Shown here piece after piece: positions 35,582-45,800 of a stretch of DNA of 51,363 nt. The notes beneath the pieces were generated by a model that saw nothing but the letters and a program-made list of their open reading frames with translations, did not search any database and was not told the DNA's origin. Positions within the stretch are counted from its first letter, which is position 1, and each line of letters begins with the position of its first letter. A program made the position numbers and the translations under genes. Origin of the DNA: Pseudomonas sp. GM78 (GTDB taxonomy: Bacteria; Pseudomonadota; Gammaproteobacteria; Pseudomonadales; Pseudomonadaceae); NCBI RefSeq assembly GCF_000282475.1, contig NZ_AKJF01000196.1, positions 1-51,363 on the forward strand. Reading direction: 5' to 3'.

Positions 35582-35958
35582 GGGAACCTTCCACATGTAG
35601 GGGCAGAAAAAAGGGGCTACATTATGCCGCCGCACGCCTCGTGTAGCAATGCGCGCTTGTCGCACTGTTCGTAACAAATTCTCCTTCAAAAAAATCACGC
35701 CCCGCTGAAGCCCAATGAAACCGGGGCCTCCGGCATCATCAATTTTTTGGGGACAGCGCAACCTTGTCCGTAACCATCCGTAACACTGGTTGGTTTTGCC
35801 ACTACATAATTGCTAATTTCCAGTAAAAAACACCGCAATTTTGTCTTTACCACTACATTTCTCCTTACCCGCGTAATAGACACATCTGCGACTGACAGCC
35901 GGCACCCGAGGCCGCTACAATTACCGACTTTGTCGCAACGCTTGGAGCTCAACCTTCC
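35582..35958. other. Divergent gap/mfd promoter region
   Basis: 377 bp between gap (minus) and mfd (plus) with no supported gene. It contains an AT-rich stretch around 35795-35860 holding the TGTAGTGG direct repeats, and a short tandem TCCGTAAC at 35767 and 35777. Confidence 0.6.
35794..35858 (-). promoter_or_regulatory. Direct repeats ATGTAGTGG(Y)AAA upstream of gap, candidate RccR/HexR-type operators
   Basis: On the minus strand ATGTAGTGGTAAAGACAA ends at 35858 and ATGTAGTGGCAAAACCAA at 35807. The two copies are 51 bp apart, close to five helical turns. The TGTAGT half-site is like those of RpiR-family carbon regulators (RccR, HexR) that control gap, pckA and glyoxylate genes in Pseudomonas. 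This assignment is inference. Confidence 0.45.
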
Positions 35959-38900
35959 GTGCCCGTTCTGCGTCTACCGCTTCTCCCTGCCGCGGCAGGT
36001 AAACAGCACTGGGGCAACCTGCCCGGTGCCGCCCTGAGCCTGGCCATCGCCGAGGCCGCCAGCGCTGCCAAGCGCTTTACCCTGCTGCTCACAGCCGACA
36101 GCCAAAGTGCCGAACGACTGGAACAGGAGCTGAGTTTCTTCGCCCCGGATTTGCCCGTACTGCATTTCCCCGATTGGGAAACCCTGCCCTACGACCTGTT
36201 CTCGCCACATCAGGACATCATTTCCCAGCGCATCTCGGCTCTCTATAGATTGCCGGAGCTGAGTCATGGCGTGCTGGTGGTGCCGATCACCACAGCCCTG
36301 CACCGCCTGGCGCCGACCAAATTTCTGCTCGGCAGCAGCCTGGTGCTGGATGTCGGCCAGAAGCTCGACGTCGAGCAAATGCGCACCCGCCTGGAAGCCA
36401 CCGGCTATCGCTACGTCGATACCGTGTACGAGCACGGCGAATTCACCGTGCGCGGCTCCCTGATCGACCTGTTCCCGATGGGCAGCAAGCTGCCTTACCG
36501 GATCGACCTGTTCGACGACGAAATCGAAACCCTGCGCACCTTCGACCCGGAAAACCAGCGTTCCATCGACAAGGTCGATTCGGTCAAGCTGCTGCCGGCC
36601 AAGGAATTCCCGCTGGAGAAAGAAGCCGTCACTCGCTTCAAGGCACGCTTTCGCGAACGCTTCGATGTCGACTTCCGTCGCTGCCCAATCTTCCAGGACT
36701 TGAACAGCGGGATTACCCCCGCCGGTATCGAGTACTACCTGCCGCTGTTCTTCGAAGAAACCTCGACACTGTTCGATTACCTGCCCCAGGACACCCAAGT
36801 GTTCTCCCTGCCAGGCATCGAACAGGCCGCGGAAAACTTCTGGAACGACGTGCGCAATCGTTATGAAGAGCGGCGTGTCGATCCATCCCGTCCTTTATTA
36901 CCGCCGGCCGAGTTGTTCCTGCCGGTGGAGGACTGCTTCGCGCGCCTGAAAAACTGGCCGCGGGTGGTGGCGAGCCAGCAGGACGTGGAAACCGGTGCCG
37001 GCCGCGAACGCTTCCCCGCGCGTGAACTGCCGAACCTGGCCATCGAAGCCAAGGCCAACCAGCCGCTGGCGGCGCTCTCCAGTTTCCTCGACAAGTTCCC
37101 CGGGCGCGTGCTGTTCACCGCCGAATCCGCGGGCCGTCGCGAAGTACTGCTGGAACTGCTGGAACGCCTGAAGCTGCGACCGAAGACCGTCGACAGCTGG
37201 CCGGACTTTGTTGCCGGCAAGGAACGCCTGGCGATCACCATCGCACCGCTGGACGAAGGCCTGGTGCTCGACGATCCGGCCCTGGCGCTGGTCGCCGAAA
37301 GCCCGCTGTTCGGCCAGCGCGTGATGCAGCGCCGGCGCCGCGAGAAACGCGCCGACGCCAACAACGACGCCGTCATCAAGAACCTCACCGAGCTGCGCGA
37401 AGGCGCGCCGGTGGTGCACATCGACCACGGTGTCGGTCGCTACCTCGGCCTCGCGACGCTGGAAATCGACAGCCAGACCGCCGAGTTCCTCGCCCTGGAA
37501 TACGCCGAGGGCGCCAAGCTGTACGTGCCGGTGGCCAACCTGCACCTGATCGCCCGCTACACCGGCAGCGACGACGCCCTCGCCCCGCTGCATCGCCTGG
37601 GCTCCGAGACCTGGCAAAAGGCCAAGCGCAAGGCCGCCGAACAGGTGCGCGACGTCGCGGCCGAATTGCTCGACATCTATGCGCGCCGCGCCGCGCGTGA
37701 AGGTTATGCCTTCGCCGACCCGAAAGCCGATTACGCCACCTTCAGCGCCGGCTTCCCGTTCGAAGAAACGCCCGACCAGCAAACCACCATCGAAGCGGTG
37801 CGCGAAGACATGCTCGCGCCCAAACCGATGGATCGCCTGGTGTGCGGCGACGTCGGCTTCGGCAAGACCGAAGTGGCCATGCGTGCGGCGTTCATTGCGG
37901 TGCACGGCGGTCGCCAGGTGGCGATCCTGGTACCGACCACCCTGCTCGCCCAGCAACACTACAACAGCTTCCGCGACCGCTTCGCCGACTGGCCGGTGAG
38001 CGTGGAAGTGATGAGCCGCTTCAAGTCGGCCAAAGAAGTGAATGCCGCAGTCGCGGACCTCGCCGAAGGCAAGATCGACATCGTCATCGGCACGCACAAG
38101 TTGCTGTCCGACGACGTGAAAATCAAGAACCTGGGCCTGGTGATCATCGACGAAGAACACCGCTTCGGTGTGCGCCAGAAAGAACAGCTCAAGGCCCTGC
38201 GCAGTGAAGTCGACATCCTCACCCTGACCGCCACGCCGATTCCGCGCACGCTGAACATGGCCGTGTCGGGCATGCGCGACCTGTCGATCATCGCCACGCC
38301 GCCGGCCCGTCGCCTGTCGGTGCGCACCTTTGTCATGGAGCAGAACAAGAGCACGGTCAAGGAAGCCCTGCTGCGTGAGCTGCTGCGTGGCGGCCAGGTC
38401 TATTACCTGCACAACGACGTCAAGACCATCGAGAAATGCGCCGCCGACCTCGCCGAGCTGGTGCCGGAAGCGCGGATCGGCATCGGCCACGGGCAGATGC
38501 GCGAGCGCGAGCTCGAACAGGTGATGAGCGACTTCTACCACAAGCGCTTCAACGTGCTGATCGCCTCGACCATCATCGAGACCGGCATCGACGTGCCGAG
38601 CGCCAACACCATCATCATCGAGCGCGCCGACAAGTTCGGCCTGGCACAACTGCATCAGCTGCGTGGTCGCGTCGGTCGCAGTCACCACCAGGCCTATGCG
38701 TACCTGCTGACACCGCCGCGCCAGCAGATCACCGCGGACGCGGAAAAGCGCCTGGAAGCGATCGCCAACACCCAGGACCTCGGCGCGGGCTTCGTGCTCG
38801 CCACCAACGACCTGGAAATCCGCGGCGCCGGCGAATTGCTCGGCGACGGCCAGAGCGGGCAGATCCAGGCGGTCGGCTTCACGCTGTACATGGAAATGCT

Positions 38901-39408
38901 CGAGCGCGCGGTGAAGTCGATCCGCAAGGGTGAACAACCCAACCTCGATCAACCGCTGGGTGGCGGTCCGGAAGTCAACTTGCGCGTACCGGCGTTGATT
39001 CCCGAAGACTACCTGCCGGACGTCCATGCCCGCCTGATTCTCTACAAGCGCATCGCCTCGGCCACCGACGAGGAAGGCCTCAAGGATCTGCAGGTAGAGA
39101 TGATCGACCGTTTCGGCCTGTTACCGGAGCCGACCAAGAACCTGATGCGCATCACCTCGCTGAAATTGCAGGCCGAGTTGCTGGGCATCAAGAAAGTCGA
39201 CGGCGGCCCGCAGGGTGGTCGAATCGAGTTTGCGACACAGACCCCGGTCGATCCGCTGACCCTGATCAAGCTGATCCAGAGCCAGCCCAAACGCTACAAA
39301 TTCGAAGGGGCCACGATGTTTAAATTCCAGGTCCCGATGGAGCGCTCGGAAGAACGCTTTAATACTGTAGAGGCGCTGTTTGAGCGTCTCATCCCGAAAA
39401 CTGCTTGA
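35959..39408 (+). CDS. mfd: Transcription-repair coupling factor
   Basis: 1149 residues. Mfd removes RNA polymerase stalled at lesions and recruits UvrA. Domains in order: UvrB-like region (about 1-340), RNAP-interaction domain (about 470-545, VVHIDHGVGRYLGL), RecG-like motor with Walker A GDVGFGKTEVA (about 629) and DEEH (about 730, IIDEEHRFGVRQKEQ), motif VI QLRGRVGRSHHQAYAYL, and the C-terminal autoinhibitory domain (about 1000-1149). The start is GTG at 35959. csiV begins 10 bp downstream. Confidence 0.97.
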   Translation: MPVLRLPLLPAAAGKQHWGNLPGAALSLAIAEAASAAKRFTLLLTADSQSAERLEQELSFFAPDLPVLHFPDWETLPYDLFSPHQDIISQRISALYRLPELSHGVLVVPITTALHRLAPTKFLLGSSLVLDVGQKLDVEQMRTRLEATGYRYVDTVYEHGEFTVRGSLIDLFPMGSKLPYRIDLFDDEIETLRTFDPENQRSIDKVDSVKLLPAKEFPLEKEAVTRFKARFRERFDVDFRRCPIFQDLNSGITPAGIEYYLPLFFEETSTLFDYLPQDTQVFSLPGIEQAAENFWNDVRNRYEERRVDPSRPLLPPAELFLPVEDCFARLKNWPRVVASQQDVETGAGRERFPARELPNLAIEAKANQPLAALSSFLDKFPGRVLFTAESAGRREVLLELLERLKLRPKTVDSWPDFVAGKERLAITIAPLDEGLVLDDPALALVAESPLFGQRVMQRRRREKRADANNDAVIKNLTELREGAPVVHIDHGVGRYLGLATLEIDSQTAEFLALEYAEGAKLYVPVANLHLIARYTGSDDALAPLHRLGSETWQKAKRKAAEQVRDVAAELLDIYARRAAREGYAFADPKADYATFSAGFPFEETPDQQTTIEAVREDMLAPKPMDRLVCGDVGFGKTEVAMRAAFIAVHGGRQVAILVPTTLLAQQHYNSFRDRFADWPVSVEVMSRFKSAKEVNAAVADLAEGKIDIVIGTHKLLSDDVKIKNLGLVIIDEEHRFGVRQKEQLKALRSEVDILTLTATPIPRTLNMAVSGMRDLSIIATPPARRLSVRTFVMEQNKSTVKEALLRELLRGGQVYYLHNDVKTIEKCAADLAELVPEARIGIGHGQMRERELEQVMSDFYHKRFNVLIASTIIETGIDVPSANTIIIERADKFGLAQLHQLRGRVGRSHHQAYAYLLTPPRQQITADAEKRLEAIANTQDLGAGFVLATNDLEIRGAGELLGDGQSGQIQAVGFTLYMEMLERAVKSIRKGEQPNLDQPLGGGPEVNLRVPALIPEDYLPDVHARLILYKRIASATDEEGLKDLQVEMIDRFGLLPEPTKNLMRITSLKLQAELLGIKKVDGGPQGGRIEFATQTPVDPLTLIKLIQSQPKRYKFEGATMFKFQVPMERSEERFNTVEALFERLIPKTA

Positions 39409-39418
39409 AGGACGCCGC

Positions 39419-39985
39419 ATGCGCCTGTTTCGCTCACTGACCTTGTTGATAACCCTGGTCGCCCCTTCGGTGTTTGCCGATGATCTGTATCAGATTGAAA
39501 TGATTCTGGTGCGGCAGAATGCCGTGCCGGCGATTGTCAGCCGTGCCGCGCCGGAAGACTGGGCCGCAGGCGCGCAAACCGTCAGCCCCGACAGCCTGCG
39601 CACGCCGAGCCTCAACAGCGAAGTGGAAAAACTCACCGCCAGCAATGAGTACAGCGTGCTGCTGCACAAGGCGTGGCAGCAGACGCTCGGCGAGACACCG
39701 GTCAAGGTGGCAGTCAGCGACGGCAAGGAACAGTTCGGCCAATACCCGATTGAAGGCACACTGAACCTGACTCTGGGACGCTTCACCGATGTAGACGCCG
39801 ATTTCTATGTCAACCAGTTCAACGACGAAGGCCTGGTCACCGCCAGCGAACGCCTGAAACAGGAAAGCCACACCAAGAACGGCCAGCTGAACTTTCTCGA
39901 CAACGGCCACCTGGGCCTGCTGATCAAGATCACCTCACTGACGGCGCCCGCTCCCCGGGAAGCCCCTGAAGTCGTCCCGGACTGA
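39419..39985 (+). CDS. csiV: CsiV-family exported protein
   Basis: 188 residues with a signal peptide (about 1-20, TLLITLVAPSVFADD). The conserved start of the mature protein, LYQIEMILVRQNAVP, and the ending GHLGLLIKIT match the CsiV family as in PAO1 PA3003. Vibrio CsiV is a periplasmic protein that supports LdcV/penicillin-binding-protein processes; the role in Pseudomonas is not established. It lies 10 bp after mfd and 11 bp before the helicase gene, so the three form one unit. The ATG at 39419 gives the clean signal peptide. Confidence 0.82.
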   Translation: MRLFRSLTLLITLVAPSVFADDLYQIEMILVRQNAVPAIVSRAAPEDWAAGAQTVSPDSLRTPSLNSEVEKLTASNEYSVLLHKAWQQTLGETPVKVAVSDGKEQFGQYPIEGTLNLTLGRFTDVDADFYVNQFNDEGLVTASERLKQESHTKNGQLNFLDNGHLGLLIKITSLTAPAPREAPEVVPD

Positions 39986-39996
39986 TTGAGCCCCCC

Positions 39997-42690
39997 ATGT
40001 CCGCGACCCTGAGCAAACCCCTGGCACCTTCCTGGGTCAGCCGATTCAAGGAACAGAGCCTGGAGCGCGGTCGCCGGTATGCACTGGAGAACCGCGTCAG
40101 GATAGTCGAGGTCGGCGACGCGACGATCACCGCGGCGTGCGAAGGCTCTGGCGGTAACGTTTACCGTCAGACCATTCGCCTGCGCGAGTCGGCCAAAGGC
40201 ACCTTGCTGATGGTCGACGCCATCTGCTCCTGCCCAGTGCACAGCAACTGCAAACATTGCGCGGCGGTACTCCTGCAAATCCAGGAAACCCTCGACTACC
40301 CCGCCGCCGCCAAAGACGCCGAACTCCTGGAAAAACTCCAGGCGGTGCTGGAAAACCGTAGCCCCAAGGCGCCACCGCAAGTAATGGTGGATAACGTGCA
40401 ACCGGTACCGCGCCTGTGGCTGGCGAGCATCGAGTTCAGCGCCTTCGAGCCGCGCAACGGGCGGATGCAACGTTACATCCAGCATCGCGCCGCGCTGTCT
40501 TTCGGCTATCTGGATGAGTACGTTTCGGGCCAGAAGAACTCCGACATCCTGATTCGCCAGGAGACCCAGACTCTACGGATAAAACGCCACCCGGACGTCG
40601 AACAGTCCTACCGGGAACAGCTGCGAATCCTCGGCTTCAAGATCGCCACCCGGCAAAGCAAGGCCCTGCCGGAAAGCGCAGGCGAACTGTTCGAGATGGT
40701 CAATGACAGCGCCTGGCTGACCTTCACCCTCAATGAACTGCCGAAGTTGCGCACCCAGGGCTGGGAGCTGCAGATAAACGAGGACTTCGGCTTCGACCTG
40801 ACCGCCGTGGACGACTGGTACGCCACGGTCGAACAGGTACCGGAGCGCGACTGGTTCGACCTGGAGCTGGGGATCATCGTCAATGGCGAGCGGCTGAGCC
40901 TGTTGCCGATCCTGTTGAACCTGATGCGCTCCCACACCGAACTGCTCAACCCGGAACGCCTCGCCCGCCGGCGCGACGACGAGCTGATCCTGGTCAACAT
41001 TCCCAACCGGCCGAACGCCGAGCACGGCCCCTTGCAAGTCGCCCTGCCCTTCGGCCGCCTGAAACCGGTACTGGCGACGCTTGGCGAGTTCTATCTTCAA
41101 GAACCTGGCGAAACCACACTGCGCCTGAGCAAGGCCGACGCCACGCGCCTCAACTCGCTGGAAGACCTGCCGCTGCTCTGGGAAGGTGGCGAGCAGATCC
41201 GCAGCTTTGCCCAACGCCTGCGCGACATCAAAGACTACACCGCCACGGCACCGGACGGCTTGAACGCGACACTGCGCCCTTATCAGCTCGAAGGCCTGAG
41301 CTGGATGCAGTCGTTGCGCCAACTGGAAGTCGGCGGCATCCTCGCGGACGACATGGGCCTGGGTAAAACCCTGCAGACCCTGGCGCACATCCTCAGCGAG
41401 AAAAACGCCGGTCGCCTCGATCGCCCGTGCATGGTGGTGATGCCCACCAGCCTGATTCCCAACTGGCTCGACGAAGCGGCGCATTTCACCCCGCAACTCA
41501 AGGTGCTGGCGCTGTATGGCGCCAGCCGCAAAAAGCATTTCGACAACCTGGCCGATTACGACCTGATCCTGACCACCTATGCGTTGCTGCCCAAGGATGT
41601 CGAACGCCTGGCGAAGCAGCCATTACACGTGCTGGTGCTGGACGAAGCGCAATACATCAAGAACCCCAACAGCAAGGCCGCCCAGGCCGCCCGCGAGCTC
41701 AATGCCCGCCAGCGCCTGTGCCTGAGCGGCACGCCGCTGGAAAACCACCTGGGCGAACTGTGGTCGCTGTTTCACTTCCTGCTGCCGGGCTGGCTCGGCG
41801 ACGTCAAAAGCTTCAACAGCGATTACCGGGTGCCCATCGAAAAGCGCGCGAGCGAAGTCCGGCTTCAGCACCTCAACAGCCGGATCAAACCCTTCCTGCT
41901 GCGTCGCACCAAGGAACAGGTGGCGACCGAATTGCCGCCCAAGACCGAGATCATCCATTGGGTCGAGCTCAACGAAACCCAGCGCGACCTGTACGAAACC
42001 ATGCGCCTGGCCATGGACAAGAAAGTCCGCGACGAAATCACCCGCAAAGGCGTGGCCCGCAGCCAGATCATCATCCTCGAGGCGCTGCTCAAGCTGCGCC
42101 AGGTGTGCTGCGATCTGCGCCTGGTCAATGAAGCCCCCATTCCGACTCGGGGCAGTACCTCGGGCAAGCTCGACAGCCTCATGGAAATGCTCGAAGAGCT
42201 GTTCGAGGAAGGCCGCAAGATTCTGTTGTTTTCGCAGTTCACCTCAATGCTGGCATTGATCGAAGAAGAGCTGAACAAGCGCGGCGTGCCCTACGCACTG
42301 CTGACCGGACAGACCCGCGACCGTCGTACACCGGTGAAGGAATTCCAGAGCGGCAAGCGTCAGATCTTTCTCATCAGCCTGAAGGCCGGTGGTGTCGGCC
42401 TGAACCTGACGGAAGCGGACACCGTGATTCATTACGACCCCTGGTGGAACCCGGCAACGGAAAACCAGGCCACCGACCGCGCTTATCGCATAGGACAGGA
42501 GAAGCCGGTGTTCGTCTATAAGCTAATCGCGCGCGGCACGGTGGAAGAGAAGATCCAGCACCTGCAAAAGGAAAAATCCGACCTGGCGGCGGGTGTGCTG
42601 GATGGACGGCAGGCCGGGGACTGGAAGTTGCAGAGCGATGATATCGAGGCGTTGTTTGCGCCGTTGCCGGACAAGTTGGAGAAGCGTTGA
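39997..42690 (+). CDS. SWIM zinc-finger SNF2-family helicase (897 aa)
   Basis: 897 residues. A SWIM finger lies at about 76-88 (CSCPVHSNCKHC, the CxC...CxH pattern), followed by a family-specific middle region. The SNF2 motor has Walker A ADDMGLGKTLQ (about 450), DEAQ (about 549, VLDEAQYIKNPNSK), LSGTPLENHLGELW, and the C-terminal lobe with GLNLTEADTVIHYDPWWNPA and TDRAYRIGQ (about 827). Such proteins are DNA-dependent ATPases that remodel protein-DNA complexes, often RNA-polymerase-linked; the specific role is unknown. A second, longer paralog lies tail to tail 123 bp downstream. The ribosome site is weak, so translation may depend on csiV. Confidence 0.92.
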   Translation: MSATLSKPLAPSWVSRFKEQSLERGRRYALENRVRIVEVGDATITAACEGSGGNVYRQTIRLRESAKGTLLMVDAICSCPVHSNCKHCAAVLLQIQETLDYPAAAKDAELLEKLQAVLENRSPKAPPQVMVDNVQPVPRLWLASIEFSAFEPRNGRMQRYIQHRAALSFGYLDEYVSGQKNSDILIRQETQTLRIKRHPDVEQSYREQLRILGFKIATRQSKALPESAGELFEMVNDSAWLTFTLNELPKLRTQGWELQINEDFGFDLTAVDDWYATVEQVPERDWFDLELGIIVNGERLSLLPILLNLMRSHTELLNPERLARRRDDELILVNIPNRPNAEHGPLQVALPFGRLKPVLATLGEFYLQEPGETTLRLSKADATRLNSLEDLPLLWEGGEQIRSFAQRLRDIKDYTATAPDGLNATLRPYQLEGLSWMQSLRQLEVGGILADDMGLGKTLQTLAHILSEKNAGRLDRPCMVVMPTSLIPNWLDEAAHFTPQLKVLALYGASRKKHFDNLADYDLILTTYALLPKDVERLAKQPLHVLVLDEAQYIKNPNSKAAQAARELNARQRLCLSGTPLENHLGELWSLFHFLLPGWLGDVKSFNSDYRVPIEKRASEVRLQHLNSRIKPFLLRRTKEQVATELPPKTEIIHWVELNETQRDLYETMRLAMDKKVRDEITRKGVARSQIIILEALLKLRQVCCDLRLVNEAPIPTRGSTSGKLDSLMEMLEELFEEGRKILLFSQFTSMLALIEEELNKRGVPYALLTGQTRDRRTPVKEFQSGKRQIFLISLKAGGVGLNLTEADTVIHYDPWWNPATENQATDRAYRIGQEKPVFVYKLIARGTVEEKIQHLQKEKSDLAAGVLDGRQAGDWKLQSDDIEALFAPLPDKLEKR

Positions 42691-42717
42691 GACTGGCGGC
42701 GCCTAGTAGATTGCTTT

Positions 42718-42778
42718 CGCGAGTAGGCTCGCTCCCACAGGAATGTCACCGAACCTGTGGGAGCGAGCCTGCTCGCGA
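42718..42778. repeat. REP-type inverted repeat between the two SNF2 genes
   Basis: Arms CGCGAGTAGGCTCGCTCCCACAGG (42718-42741, written here in part as GCTCGCTCCCACAGG) and CCTGTGGGAGCGAGCC to 42778, with one mismatch (T/C in the loop side of the arm). It is centred in the 123-bp gap of the tail-to-tail pair. Confidence 0.9.
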
Positions 42779-42813
42779 TGGGGTCAACCCGGATTAACTG
42801 ATGTAATGCCTAG

Positions 42814-45800
42814 TCAGGACCTGGCAGCAGGCAACGGCGCAAACAGCGCCTCGATATCACTCTGTTCAAGCTTGAACCCGCCAGTCGTCCCGCCCTCAAG
42901 TACTGCCCCCGCCAGCGCTGCCTTCTCTTGCTGCAGTGCCTGTATTTTTTCTTCCACCGTACCGCGGGCGATCAGCTTGTAGACGAACACCGGCTTATCC
43001 TGGCCAATCCTGTAGGCACGGTCCGTGGCCTGGTTTTCAACTGCCGGATTCCACCATGGATCGAAATGAATCACGGTATCCGCTGCAGTCAAATTGAGCC
43101 CTGTGCCACCAGCTTTCAGGCTTATCAGGAACAACGGGACCTTGCCGTCCTGGAACTCCTTGACTGGCGTACGCCGATCCGTGGTTTCGCCCGTCAAAAG
43201 CGAATAGCCGATACCCCGCTGCTGCAATTCTTCTTCGATCAAAGCCAGCATCGAAGTGAACTGCGAGAACATCAATATCTTGCGACCTTCACTGAGCAGC
43301 TCTTCAAGCATTTCCATCAGGCTGATCAGCTTGCCACTGCCGGCGCGCAGTGCCTTTGCCGTCAGCGGCATTTTGATCAAGCGCAAGTCGCAGCACACCT
43401 GACGCAACTTCAGCAACGCGTCGAGGATGATGATCTGGCTACGCGCCACACCGCTACGGGCTATCTCGTCACGCACTTTCTTGTTCATCGCCACACGCAC
43501 GGTTTCATACACATCGCGCTGCCCGTCACTGAGCTCAACCCAATGCACAATCTCTGATTTTGGTGGCAACTCGGTGGCGACTTGCTCTTTCTTGCGCCGT
43601 AGCAGAAAGGGCTTTATCCGGGCTGTCAGGTGCTGCATCCGCTGGCTATCGCCATGCTTCTCGATCGGGGTGCGGTAGTCGCGATTGAACGTTTTGCTGT
43701 CACCCAGCCATCCGGGCAACAGGAAGTGAAAGAGTGACCACAGCTCGCCGAGATGATTTTCCAGCGGCGTGCCGGACAGGCACAAACGCTGTCGGGCCTG
43801 CAGGTCTCGGGCTGCTTGAGCGGCTTTACTGACTGGATTCTTGATGTTCTGCGCCTCATCGAGAATCAGCACGCTCCAGACCTGTAGCTGCAAAACCTCA
43901 AGATCACGCGGCAACAATGCGTACGTTGTCAGCACCAGATCGTATTCGACAAGGCTGACGAAATCTTTGTGCCGCGTGGCGCCATGCAGCGCGAGGACTT
44001 TCAACTGCGGCGTGAAGCGTGCCGCCTCATCGAGCCAATTGGGAATCAAGCTGGTGGGCATCACCGCGAGCGCAGGCAGATCCAGGCGTCCCGCCTGTTT
44101 TTCCAATAACAGATGGGCCAGGGTTTGCAGGGTCTTGCCCAAGCCCATGTCATCGCCAAGGATACCGCCGACTTCCAGCTCACGAAGGGTTTGCATCCAG
44201 TTCAGACCTTCAAGCTGATAAGGACGCAATGTGGCGTTGAGCCCCCGGGGAGCGGCAACGTTCTGATGAGTCGATTCACGCAAGCGCCTGGCAAAACCGC
44301 GTAAACGCTCGCCACCCTGCCAGACCAACGGCAGTCCTTCCAACTCACCCAATCGCGCTGCGTCCGGGCCGCCCAAGCGAAGGGATGCGCCGGTGCCCTG
44401 GCCCAGATACAACTCACCAAGAGTCGCCATCAAAGGCTTGATCCGCCCGATGGACAGCGCAACTTTCAGGCCTGGTTTGGCAGCCCATTGGCCGTGATTG
44501 AGGTCGATCATCACCTGCTCATCATCGTCGCGCGAGGCCAGCTCTGCCGGGCTTAACAATTGCGGCTGTCTATGCAACAACTGAAGCAGAATCGGAAGCA
44601 AACTGTGGCGCTCACCATTGACCACGATGCCTAATTGCAGGTCGAACCACTCACGCCCTGGAGACTCTTCGACATCGGCGAACCATTGCTCTACGGGCTG
44701 CAGATTGAAATGAAAGCTGTCGTCGATATCGATCCGCCAATTGGCCGCCCTCAGGAGCGGTATACCGGCCTGCATGAAAGCCAGCCATGTCGAGTCATCG
44801 GGCAATGCGAACATTTCACCTGCACTATCAGGCAGCGCCTCACTCTTGCGCATGGCTTTCTTGAAGCCTTGTTTTTGCAAGTCTTGACGCAGGCGTTTTT
44901 CGGCGGCCGTATTGCGTTGGATGCGCTGGGTTTCCGTACCTGACAGAATCAGAACCTCCGAAGATTTCCTGTCTGCCGCCATGTGGCCGTTGTAGATGAA
45001 CGCCAGCGCTGCGCGGTGTTCTTTTTCATACCTCCTGCGCCAGGAAAGACTGGTACTGGCGAGTGTCAGAACCGCTTGTGGTTCGATGTCATCAACTATT
45101 CGTTCGGTTAATGCATGCGGTGGAAGCACGGCGCGAGTCACCGCACTCAAGCGATGGCTGAACTGCATCGCCTGGCGTGCTGGAATGGCAGGCACCAATG
45201 ACAGGTGGCTGGCCAGTTTCTCGTCCAGCCCACTTTGCAGCAACCCAATCTCCAGCCGTTCGCGGTCCAGATAGTACAAAGGTTGCAGGGCAAGAATCGT
45301 CTCTTCGGATGCTTGCTCGCTACGCCATTGAGGCCGGAAGCTGCCGCTGGCTTGCTCAGCCCAGGCAAACTGTCCTGCCCTGCTCGCCCCGGGCACAAGG
45401 ACCTGCAATGGATCGAAGTCGAGAAACAGCCTTGAGGTTTTCAAAGCCAATTGCAGGACTTCGGCACCACCGCTGCCTTGCAACGGGTAATTGCTGTACA
45501 TCGAGTGATGGGAGTGGATGGCGACCAGCAACCGGGCTATACGCAAGTCGAGTTCGGACAAATAACCTGGCTCTCGCATCAGTGCTTCGGACAGTGAATA
45601 CACCGGCTTGATGTCCTGCAAACGACCATCCTTGAGCTGACGCGCCTTGCAAATGCTGAGGAACCATTTGCCAGCAGTCTGCGTTGCTTCAAGCTTATAG
45701 ACCCAACAGGTCCCGGTACTTTGAACAGCTCCATCGGAATGCGCGAGCGCGTCGGGAACGTCATTGAGCCAGCGTTCCAGATCGCGATTGAGCGGTGTCG

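Noticed and set aside
36898-39027. 709-aa minus-strand frame inside mfd
   Set aside because: Shadow of the mfd third-position bias; no start signal or recognisable domain.
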